Part shown: positions 37,205 to 48,300 of the stretch, piece after piece
Numbering within the stretch: the stretch's first letter is position 1
Layout of the letters: each line of letters starts with the position of its first letter
Source: Macrotrachela quadricornifera
Lineage: Eukaryota > Rotifera > Eurotatoria > Philodinida > Philodinidae
Reading direction: 5' to 3'
DNA: 64,000 nt
NCBI GenBank assembly: GCA_022393335.1
Contig: JAJEKB010021337.1
Span: 1,090,195-1,154,194, forward strand
Position numbers and translations under genes: made by a program
Notes under the pieces: generated by a model
What the model was told of the DNA's origin: nothing
The model's database searches: none
Seen by the model: the letters and a program-made list of their open reading frames with translations, nothing else

Positions 37205-37556
37205 CCCGGAAATCGAAGTACTATACTATAGGGATATCCTTGGCTCTTCAAGTACATTACTACAAGAGTACTCTTAGGTGCTCAACTGCTATACTATAAG
37301 GATAACTTTGGATCCACAACTGCTATAGTATAGGGGCACGGCTAGTTTCTCAAGTATTCTACTACAGGATGCCCTTGGATCTTCAATTACTATATTATGA
37401 GGGTAGACTTAGGTCCTCGAGTCCTATACCAACGGAATACCTTTGCGTCCTCAGCAGCTATACTATAGAGATATCCTTGAGTTCTTTAGAACTATACTTT
37501 AAAGGTACTCCTAGGTCCTCAACTGCTATACTATAGGAGTATCCTTCCGTTTTTAA
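37205..37556. repeat. Minisatellite, ~34-bp unit (CTATACTATAGGGATATCCT type), ~10 copies
   Basis: CTATACTATA followed by GG(G/A)(T/A)ATCCTTGG and GGTCCTCAA recurs at 37221, 37253, 37289, 37322 and onward, each about 33-36 bp apart. It is the opposite strand of the family at 1525-1745. The array is broken by the hAT insertion and continues briefly at 38868-38882 (CTATGGGGGTACC). Confidence 0.8.
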
Positions 37557-37564
37557 GTACTTTA

Positions 37565-38859
37565 CAGAGGTCCGAATGGGCTGGGCTGGGCCTATGAATA
37601 TTGACCCATTGATTTTCGAGCTGTGACCCAACCCACCCATGTTTTTTTTCCAAAAGCGGCCCAGCCCAGCCCATGGGCTTAACCAAAAGATCGGCCCATG
37701 GGTACCCATGGGTGACCCATCCAGTTATATATATTTTTTAATATGCTTGAACTGAGAATGATATTCAAAGTTATCAGTTATCATTGAGTATGCTGTTATT
37801 CAGGGCTGTCACAACCTGTTGAAGACTGGAAGAGACGAATTTTTTTTTGAAAATTTTTCGAAAACTTTTATAACTTTTCCGAATTCTAAAGAAACAAGAT
37901 TTAGAAATTTATCGAAAGCATCTAAACTTTTCCAAAAATTTTTCGACGTTTCGAATGTTTTTGAAGATCTTATAAAGTTTTTCGAAGATTCTTTAGAATT
38001 TTTGAAAGTTTTTTGAGATTCTCAATGATTTTTGTAAATATTTGCAGATTTTTGAGGACTTTCCAAAATTCTTGTCGATTTTTGAAGGTTACTGAGGAAA
38101 TTTTCAGGACTATTGATAATTTTTAAAAGGTTTTTGAAGAAAATTAGGAAATTGTTCGAAAATTCTGTAAAATTTTGAAGAGATTTTATTTTGTTTCGAA
38201 GCTTTTAGAGAATTTTAGAGAATTTTTCGAAAATTCCTTTCACTCTTTGAAAATTTTTGGGGGGGTTTTGAAATTTGTGCAGAAACTTCACAGGATTATT
38301 GACGACTTTTGGAGATTTAAGAGAACTTTTCGAAAATTCTTTCAAGCTTCTGAAAAATTTGTAGAAAATAGGTAACAAAAAAATAAAATTTCTAAAAATT
38401 GAGTGGGATGACCTCCTCATCTTCCCCAGTCGCGACAGCCTTGCTTTTATTTCATAAAGTTCAACAAAATATGTTTTACATGATAATAAAAGTATGAAAA
38501 AAACTTTAACAAGCGAAAATAAAACAAAAAAACTTAGAAAAAGGGCAATGCTTTTCGTAAAATAAATTATAGAAGAATAAATAAAAAAAAGGGCAACAAC
38601 AATAGCACTTGTTCTATTACATAATAAATACTACATGTAATCAGTCACAGGTAAAAAATAAGCATGAGACTATGTAAAACACTATATTTTATTTATTAAA
38701 AATCTGGCCCATGGGTTGACAATGGCCCATGGGCCGAAGGTTACGACCCATGGGCACCCATAAAATATACAGGCCAGCCCAGCCCATGCATGGTTTTTAT
38801 TTTTTTAATTTTCGGCCCATGGGCTGGGCTGGGCTTGGCCCAGCCCATTCGGACCTCTG
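37565..38859. mobile_element. Non-autonomous hAT element, 1,295 bp, TIR CAGAGGTCCGAATGGGCTGG
   Basis: The left end CAGAGGTCCGAATGGGCTGG is the reverse complement of the right end (..CCATTCGGACCTCTG). It is flanked by a perfect 8-bp direct repeat, GTACTTTA, at 37557-37564 and 38860-38867. The CAGAGGTCC start and 8-bp duplication match the hAT superfamily. Many GGCCCATGGG motifs crowd both subterminal regions, like hAT transposase-binding repeats. The centre (about 37820-38400) is a TTTTCGAAAATTCTTT-like low-complexity tract. There is no transposase ORF. Confidence 0.95.
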
Positions 38860-38959
38860 GTACTTTACTATGGGGGTACCTAGACATGCACCGAGCCCAA
38901 GCTTCTCCCGCTCAGTCATTGTCTGGCTCGGTCGTTTCTGGTGCGAGGAATCTCGGAAA

Positions 38960-39590
38960 TAGCTAGTCACAAAAGAGTTTCAGCCATTCAGGTTTCGAGG
39001 CATTTATTTTCTATGAAGATAAAGACGCATCATAGGGTTGTGAGGGCCAAGTTGAAGTTGTCATAGGTATTCTAAATGAAGATAAGGACGGAACGCAAGA
39101 TTGTCCGGGCCAATCTGAGGTTACTAAGGGTGCTCTACAAGTCCTCATAAAATCTCCTACGATTATCAACTTGATAAGCAAGTGACACTTTGCTGCCATT
39201 TGGTTGACCATTTTTTTGATTAAGAATCCCCCTCAGAAAAGTCAATTTTTTGAGTAAAAACATCGATTTTGAGATTTATACATATTCTGATAGCCCTTCT
39301 GATGAACTACAACCTGGCATGATTTGTTTTGCCAAAATGTGTATGTTGGTCTTTTTTTTTAACGAGTTATTTTCTGAAGATGTACTACTGAGAGATACTG
39401 AGAATACAGTGTTAATGATACTTTTCGTACTTTCATTTGACCGATAGAGTTGAAATTTTTATGACATATAGAACTAATCAAAATCTTTTAGTTCGGAAAG
39501 TTTCACCTCTCTAGCTATGACCAACGAGAGAATACATTGATCAAATTGAAATATATCAATAAATTTTGTTTAGCGATTTTCTCAAAATCA
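38960..39590. other. No supported gene
   Basis: At 39020-39160 there are paired phrases (GAAGATAAAGACGCATCATA.. and GAAGATAAGGACGGAACGCA..) forming a degenerate duplication of about 60 bp. No gene was seen. Confidence 0.4.
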
Positions 39591-39594
39591 ATTT

Positions 39595-39965
39595 TTCCGA
39601 CCATACCGTTTACGTTGGCAAGGTTTTCTCTATAAGGATATTGTCTAAGCATGTCGGCGTCACATTTAACTTGCAGAGTGTCCCCTAGGGCCAGATCCTC
39701 ACGATCTCCGATTTTTAAATTTCTCTTTTGTTTAAATAAAAAACTTAGACATTTCATTTTTATTAGCGCGTTGAATTTGAACATTTTTCGAAAAAGTATT
39801 TTTCAAAATCAAATAAAGAGAAATTTAAAAATTGGAGATCGTGAGGATGTGGCCTTAGTGACACTCTACAAGTTAAATGGGACGCCGACATGCTTAGCCA
39901 ATATCTTTATAGGGAAAACCTTGCCCGCGTGGAGTGTACTTTTGACCAATAAATTGACTGTAACT
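39595..39965. repeat. Inverted duplication of a fragment resembling a MIB/HERC2-type coding domain
   Basis: The left arm (about 39600-39745) and right arm (about 39810-39960) are inverted copies of one another, sharing AAGCATGTCGGCGTC, ATTTAACTTG, AGAGTGTC, CCTCACGATCTCC and TTTTTAAATTTCTCTTT. The left arm is open on the minus strand with L-A-L-G-D-T-L-Q-V-K-C-D-A-D-M-L-R-Q and V-G-K-I-D. This is reminiscent of MIB/HERC2 repeats (GD.V.VK.D....L...GHGGW...GK.GKV.ID). The right arm is open on the plus strand only in part. Inverted repeat is certain; domain resemblance is tentative. Confidence 0.5.
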
Positions 39966-41168
39966 CATTGGTTTCTCTGAGATTTGGGAAGATATTTTAA
40001 TCACAGTCTTTCCTAGCCAAGACTACGATTCTCTGAAATTTTGGTTGAAATCGGATGGGAAATAACAGTTCGTTTCTGAGGGGGGCCTTAACAAAATATG
40101 ATTGTATGAGCGTTTTTGAATTTTCAAGCGCCTTTACATTTATCGCATGTTAGTTATATGAAAAGACAAGTAATTACTGTACTCTCATATGATTGTTGTC
40201 GTTATTATCAAATTCAGAGTTGCATGCCTATTAATTTCATCTTTTTGAACCAAACCGTTTGTAGGCTGTTACAATTATCGTATTATATCTGGATCTGTGC
40301 ATATACCGTGCACCGTATACCAGTGTGCAGGTGGTCGGTGTATCGGATTATCACCGTCACCAGTGCATCCCTAATCCAGCTTATCCACAGCTACTATATA
40401 GACGAACGATTAGGTATCTAAGATCTATTAGATAGAAGTACCATAATGTCGTCAGGACAACCATAGAATTATAGAAAATTGCCCTGCAATCGTAACAATT
40501 GAAATCAATTGGTATGGAAATCACGCAGTCTGGGTCAATTCCAGGTGAATTTAAGGCGATCCCACAGGATCTAAGCCAGTTCTTGCGCAGTTTCAGATGA
40601 AGTCCAAGATGTTCATATGACTTTTAAGCAACTAGAACCAATTTGAGTCAGTTATGAACAAGTTCGGGACCAGTTATGGGTCAGTCCTAAGGGCTTAATA
40701 TGATTTTTCGGCATTTTCGATCAATCTGACTTAGATTAACACCAAACACTAGTATTTGCCCAGTTAGAGTCCAAACCGAAAGCATTTGTAGAAATTTATG
40801 GAAATTTGACCGAATGTCACCTAGTTTAAGATGAGGTGTGATTACGTTCATGACCACGCTTTGTATAGGTCGCTTTAGGAAGTTGTGAGTATCTATGTAT
40901 AATAGCTTGTGAGGAATGAAATAGATATCTTTTTAGTAGAGCTGGAGTAGGTAAGGCTACTGGTATATAATCATTCTTCATGATGCATTGGTAAATGTCT
41001 GGTAAAATGTTAGCTTGTGGAATGTCTTTATGCATGCATTAATTTTATGGATACATGTAACAGATATTTATACACGTAGCGTGAATCGAGCCTATCCACT
41101 GGGCCCTTTGACTGTGGATTCGAATGACTACCCTACGGACAAGTACTCAAGCTCACCGTCATTTGTGG
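39966..41168. other. No supported gene
   Basis: Degenerate short phrases at 40490-40700 (variants of AGTCAGTT, GGGTCAGTCC, GGTCAATTCC) hint at an ancient repeat. Nothing coding was seen. Confidence 0.35.
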
Positions 41169-41176
41169 GATCAAGA

Positions 41177-41293
41177 CAAGGGGGAAAGTGCGATGTAGGT
41201 GCCGCCAGCACCTCGGCACCTAGTCAGCACCTCAGCACCCAGCCAGCACCTGCTATCTGTTTTGGGTGCCCAGGTGTCGCACTTTCCCCCTTG
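41177..41293. mobile_element. 117-bp hAT-type MITE, same TIR family as 32359, with CAGCACCT repeat cargo
   Basis: Ends are CAAGGGGGAAAGTGCGA and its inverted copy TCGCACTTTCCCCCTTG, flanked by a perfect 8-bp duplication, GATCAAGA, at 41169-41176 and 41294-41301. The interior is about five degenerate copies of CAGCACCTCGGCACC. The outer 11 bases of the TIR equal those of the 32359-32876 element, while the internal repeat is unrelated. Confidence 0.95.
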
Positions 41294-41728
41294 GATCAAG
41301 AATCGGACGACAAATAGTGTCATAGGATTTGAGGATCAAAGATTATGTATATTATTTTAGTATTTGGGGACCTGAGGGCACCTCAGAAGTCTTCTCTATA
41401 GTGACATGGTATGGAACTGCTGCCCTGAGGACAAACACACAAGCACATTGTCAGTTTCGGGATTTAGATCCTGATTGCAGTCAACAGAATAAATGTATGC
41501 TATAGAACTGGGTTCCCTTAGTGGCACTAGTGCACGCCTAGTAGAGAATTCAGCAACCGAAAAGCACCTAATCATAATAAGTATTGCAAGCTTGTGAATA
41601 AATCGCTGGTGGAAAAGTTGCTATATTGTCTTACAGCAAAGGAATTCTTGAATACGAGAGTAGTCATCCTATTCCGTGATGTTGAATATTGCAGAATCAA
41701 CTCCATCTGATTTCGGGAATTTCAACTA

Positions 41729-41808
41729 TTAGGTTGATCAAAAAATCCGCGGTCATTTGCAATAAAGAATTTTTTTACAAATGACCGCGAACTTTTTGCT
41801 CAACCTAA
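41729..41808. mobile_element. 80-bp mini-mariner MITE (MADE1-like), TA target duplication
   Basis: The left end TTAGGTTGATCAAAAAATCC.. is mirrored by ..TTTTTGCTCAACCTAA on the right. The inner arms carry CGCGGTCATTTG and CAAATGACCGCG. TA dinucleotides flank both ends (41727-41728 and 41809-41810). TTAGGTTG ends are characteristic of mariner elements, and the 80-bp palindromic layout resembles the human MADE1 miniature. Confidence 0.93.
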
Positions 41809-41810
41809 TA

Positions 41811-42381
41811 ATAAACTAAATATTCCGAATTAACACAAAAATCTTTCAGTGTAGTTGGTCCACGATTGAAATAAGAAACACAATAGCTTACGTCTAACAT
41901 CTTTTTGAAGATTTGTTTGACAAATATAGAGACATCTGTCTTCATCTTTTGTACAAACCAATAGAGTTTCATTTTCTTTCTATACAAAGTGTTCCAAAAG
42001 TAATTACTCAAAAGTAAATACATATATCTTTACTATTTAATTTAACTTTATCAAATAAGAGCGGGAGTGTATAAGGGCCACTTTAGGATCATCATCAATT
42101 CTCATTCATTTATGATTTATTAGATGTAGAATTTCGTGATGAATCATTTGATAGCAAAGTAATTCTATTTCTGAAGAATCCAAACTCATTTTATCTCAAA
42201 ACATTATATTCACTTTTTGTAACGAAATCGATTGTCCATCCTTTGTAAAATTTTTCTTTTATATTGTAAAAGATAATTCAATTTTTTTATTTATCTAAAT
42301 ATGTTATGGAAATATGAAAAAAAAATTTACGATAATTTTAAATAATTAACATCTTATCTATCTTCAATTTTAAGCAGCTAA
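41811..42381. other. Upstream region of the three-module membrane protein gene
   Basis: AT-rich sequence between the mini-mariner and the ATG at 42382. No promoter element stands out from background. An in-frame TAA directly precedes the ATG. Confidence 0.35.
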
Positions 42382-45300
42382 ATGCCTCTTGTCAAGCGTA
42401 TGCTACAGTGGTTAACCAAACTCAACTTATTTGCTGATCCCGATGAAAATGGCATTGAAAATGAACGAACATTGCTTAATCAACTGCTTAGTACACGTGT
42501 CTATCTCATTCTCTTGAATGCAGGCCTCATAATTCTCATTCTGTTCGATATTTTCACTAACAGAATCGTCTCAGTAACAGTAGCTAAACCTTCACTGGAT
42601 ACATACGAATATCTACAAGCGAAGTTTCCGGGTACACTTTCATGTCCATGTGAAAATATTGCTGTACCTTATTCAAGTTTCTTATCATTTAAATTCACAT
42701 ATCATCAGGTAAGATATTATGAAGATTTTTTTCTTTTGATATGATATCTTTAAGTATACTATTCTTAAGAAGACACCCACCCTTTTAAACTTCTCAATGT
42801 CGAATCGACTAAAAATTCTGAAATTTACAGTGTAAAATCGATCTCGATGAATAAAGCAAATGTCTTACTACAGATGCGTAGAATCTCAACTGTCTGTGCA
42901 GCAACATTTAGATTTGTGTGATATGGATTGTAGCTTTTAACACTAATACTTAACTGAATTATTTATATTTATCTGAAATCAAATCTGTATGATTGCTTGC
43001 TTCATCAATATTCGCTCAACAAATAAGACATCTATCTGTCGAATTAGTAGACGAATATTGTTTAGTAAATCATTAATAATTTGTGATAGTGAAGATTATC
43101 TGTTACCATACTTCTCCGGGTAAAATGCACTACAACGTATTTATTCGCAATGCTAGATGACTGCTTTCATGAGATAGGAATGTACAGAGAAACGTTTATC
43201 TGACAATGAATAGAGCAATTCCTCACCTTCATGATTTTTAACAATAGACTTTTTTCTTTCTCAGGTATGCTCAAGTGATCTGGTCGCATCAAAATGGATT
43301 ACATCATTGTTCAATATGGAAACAAGCCGCTTGACTCCACTTGATTTTCGTCTCACAGCTGCAACTCAATTTCGTCTATTGGAGATGTTTTGCTCGTTAA
43401 TGAAGGTGACAATGGAAGATCTTCAAGCCGAATTTCTGGCTGGCCAACTCGTGGTCGAACAAGCGATATCATTCACGTCTTTAAATGATCAAATCAAGGT
43501 TCTCACAGACAAGTTTCAGACGTATATACTAATGACATTTCCACCAGTCGAAGCCAGCACATTAGTCATGACAATCATTCGCCTGAGTCCTCTTTGGTCG
43601 GCTGTGCATACCAACAAACTTCGCGTGGTAGTTCCCGATCCATATTACTTTTACGAAACCGATGCATTTTATCCTCTTAACGATTATGCCATCTTCGATG
43701 ACGTAAGTCTTTGCAAGAAAGCATTCAGGTTTATCTTGGACGACCATAAAAGAAATAGAACGGATTTTCAGTTAACTTACTATTGACTAATTTCAGAGGA
43801 GACTTTCAATAGACTATATATGATGCTTATACTCTTGACTCAAAAGCGAATATGACATTTGAAAGTGTACTCTTGTCAGTAGTACTCATCATCCAAAAAT
43901 GAACAATTTAAGGAAACTTAAGAAATTCAAGAGACATGTAATTAGAGAGTGAGGAGGAGAGAGAAGATAGGGAACAATTATGAGGTTCAGGAAAAGAGCA
44001 GAAAAAGCCATTGAATAACTTTTCAAGTTTCACATTTGACATACATGAGCGGTATAGCATAGCAGTAATGCAATATAGTAGTATAATTAGTATTGTAATT
44101 TCACCTTATCTCTATATCGCTATGATATATCTCCATACTGTTAATACTTCTAGATATTAATCTTTTCTACAAATTAATTTTTCTTAAGGAAAATAATTTT
44201 GGAGTAAAATCAAATTCACTATCATATACGTTTAATAATTGAATAGAAACTGAAACTAAAACATACGCAATTTGAAACTTGACTCATAAAGCTCTTTAGG
44301 CATTTTTTGACTATTTTTCGAATGATTGTCATGTACATTTTATTCTAGTATCCATGGGATAACTTTGGTGTTTGCGTCTTTAGGTCCTCTATAACGTATA
44401 AAGCCGGTATTTATGCATGGAGTGCTGAGCCACGAGATATCTGGCATAGGTTAGATGTCTATCCACCGGCCATAGTCATCATTCCTGGAATGAATATAGG
44501 ATGTTTTCCGTACGAAGCTCTTATCGTCTCCAATCTTCAATGTTTCTTTAATTGGACATGCCTTAATATCACTACTCAATTGATCTCGAATCTACCAATC
44601 TCTGATTGGCCCAAGCCATTGAATACATTACTGTCATCTCGATATTTACCAAATGATACCATCGCAAATATTTACCAGCAGATGATGATTGACCAATGGG
44701 AAATTAACAAGAATTTTTCAGGTTATTACGCGGCTTGTGCATCTTCTCAATGCACTTATACATATACTAAATGGTTCGATTTTCTTTCTGTAATTACTAT
44801 GCTTCTGAGCTTGTTCAGTGGCTTGACTGTGGCTCTTCGTATCGTATCACCGATCATTGTCAAACTTAGCCGTTGGTTACACACACAATTTGTCAAGAAA
44901 TGTCAGCAACAAAAATCACAGCAAGGTATTGTCGAAAACATATCTATTTTGCATTTCAATTTTCTTTTTTTAAATGCAACAATTCTTGAGATCATTTTAG
45001 ATAGAGTGAATACTATTCCATCTAACTCATTAGTTGGTACGAGTACACAACAAGATGAAAGAGCACAAGTCACTACTGAAAGTATTAGATTTTGCTATGT
45101 TGTTTATTTTCTAACAGTCTGTTTTTTTGCGTAGATCTTCATGCTCGAGTCAAATCCATTTTAATTTTTATCAAAACTAAAGCACTCTCGTTGAATCTAT
45201 TTAAGGTATGTCAATATTGTCTATTTTAATTGTTAGAAGACAAGCGATGTCACCTACATTTATTTGTTCAATTGATTGATTCCCTACTAAAATAATAAGA

Positions 45301-48300
45301 AATATCGAGAAATTTGGATAAGAATAAGATTCTAATGGAAGCACAATCGTAGTATGATCTAGAAAAAAAGATAATTTCATTTTCTGATAATTGAGACTCA
45401 ATATAACTAGTTTGCACAAAATCAGGATGAATACAATATTTTCACTGATTTAGACATTAAATATGTTGTCAATATCTCTGTCAATTTTTGATTATTAACT
45501 AATGAAAAACGTGAAATCTCATGGTAACAAAAGCACTCTCAAGTTTTCGACTTCACCATAATTCTACAGATTGAAGGAATTTAGAGATATCTGAATGTTA
45601 ATTTCGAAAGATGTTCACAATTTCGATGCTATTTTCGTTGAATCCCATTCTCGCATAAGATTCAATGTCCATCCTCAATTTTCTAAGACAATTTTCTCAT
45701 TCATATTAGAACTACGGAATGTCATTTGGATATTCGAAAAATGGACATCTACAGGATCTATGTTCTATTCATTCTTTTGCCTATGAATTATCTCACAGTT
45801 ATTAGAAGAATTTTAAATAAAAAGCAGACATCTATATATGAAAGAAAAAAGAGAAAGATCAACAGAAAATGGACAAAAAAATAGAGGAAGAAGATAACGA
45901 TCTAACATTATCAAAAGTATGTATTCGACAAAAATAAATAAAAATGTTTAGGTGCTCGAGAAAGGAAAGATGTCATTCATATATTTTTAGGGCTCACATA
46001 AAGCCAATATTAGATTATAATCATATTACTCTTTCGAAAATGCCTTTTCACCTGTAGAACGAATATACAGCAGTTGAAGTGTTGAAACAGTCGAAAAATC
46101 AGTTTTTGATGAAGGAATGAAGAATATCCCAACTTTCGGCTACTTTTCAATATAGGATGCTGTTTGAAAACAGCTTCGACAAGCCCGATAGTTTCCTACA
46201 TCTATTACTAAATGTAGATCTGGACAGAATGCCGGCTAACTCATAGTTCTCCCCGCTTAATCAGTTAAGCTCCCCGTACATAGTGGCTGACCACATACTA
46301 GTCTCAAGGACTTTTTAGTGTATGTCAACAACGTAGTCAGTTTGTTTTCGGATGGATGATCCGAGACACAATAGCCGTTGGTGACTTGTTCAAGGTTCGC
46401 GAACATAGTATCTTGTGGATATGCATCAAACATCTTAACCATTCAGACCAGATGAAGAAATGATTAGAAATGGTTTAAATAATGAGCTATTCAAAAAAAA
46501 AATGTCCCAATAGAAAAAACTCTATATATGATTCCATTGATATATAATAATATCTGGGTATTATTCGAAGGTGTATCAAAAGCACTTTCGATCTCTCATG
46601 AGTTTCGGATCTCAATAGAAGATTCGTATATAACTTTTTTTTTCTCTCTTAATTTCGACTTATATCTTTTATTTTAAAAGAAAGTACTGAATCCGTACTA
46701 ATTCAGCTTGAATTGGTGCTGATTGCCTACGTTCCTTTAACAGTTAAAAACAATATCGAACATTTTGATGTTTTGAGACATAAGATAAAAGTGATGATCA
46801 TGATATAGACTAAACCACAAGATAATTTTGTATGCTATCAAAATTTAACATATTTTAGGATAAGCTGTCAAATGAGCTTCTTGGAATTCAAGCCACACGT
46901 GCTTATATAATTCTTCTTATAGTGGCTATCACTATACTTGCTTTTTACACATCTTTCACAATCCATACTCGATCAATCATGGTGTCAAATCCATCACTTG
47001 CCACTTTTGAACAACTTCACAAAACAAATCCAGAAACACTCGTATGTCCCTGCTCGAAGGTTTCAGTGCGTCATGACAAAATGATTATGACTTCGACTCC
47101 ACGTTTCCACCAGGTAATAAAATTCAAACAACATAGCACAAGTTAGACTTGATTCTCTAGTTTGGTGAAGGTGTAGTAATTCGATGTGAAAATAACTATA
47201 TTTAACAACATTCCCATCAAATTACAGTTGCTTATTTATCATTAGTATAAGGACCTTCTTTGAAACATGTTTTTGGTCATAATATCAAGATTCGATTCTT
47301 TTAATGAGAAACATAATTGACTTATTAGTGCGATAAGAAAAATGTAAATATTCATATTTATTCTCTTTAAGTTTTCCAGCATTAGTCTTTAGAATATTGA
47401 ACGAATCTAAAATGCTGAAATTTAAAAAAAATTCTACTTTTGTTCCGATGAACTTCTTTCATCATATTGTACAGCATGACAGGTAGCTTGATATGCTATT
47501 TTGACAATCTCACTGTATGGTCTATACTAAATGTGGCATACATTATTGTTTGACTTCTTTTAAATAGATTCCAAACTATTTAAGCATTTGATTTCAAAAA
47601 AATCTGCAAGAACTTTTCAGCGAAATAAATAATTGATCTTTCAATCATAGACTGATGAATACTATAATTTTAAGCATTGTTTAAATTAATAATTCATTAC
47701 AGCGATGAAATGTTAAACTTTATGAAAATAACTTCTGTACTTTTTAACCCATCTGAAACAAATTTTTATTATCTGAATCTAGTTGTTTTCTATTAGTATG
47801 AAAATAATTTCAGACCAGAGACCAAAAATGAACCGAACCGGACTTGAATTAATTTTCTTTTGAAATTCACTCAAATTGAACCCGAATCAATATTTCATAA
47901 GTAAATTCGAACCGAATCAAACTCGACCTAGAAAAGCCCGTTCGATTCACTCTTGGTTACAAACTGATTTGTTTAGTTTTTTTCAATCTCGTTCTGCAGT
48001 GTTCACTTTTTCGTCACTACTTTCCCGACAATAGTAACAATACATATTAATAATTTAGATTTGTACAAGTCCATTCACACAAGACTATGATGCCTGGTTA
48101 GCTGGTTACTTCGCATTTGTCATGGACGACTACACAGACTTCCACATGCTGCCAGAAGACGACTTTCGACGTTATGGAACGTATTTTTTCAGTCAACTTC
48201 AAGTGTTCTGCATTTTTTCCAATATATATATTTCAAAAACTACATCCGTGTTTCTTAGGGATGAATTCATCAATTCTCTGGCATATTCACGTAAGTGAAA

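Noticed and set aside
37458..37709. Gly/Trp/Pro-rich frame 'GTHGPIFWLSPWAG' type
   Set aside because: Comes from GGCCCATGGG subterminal repeats of the hAT element.
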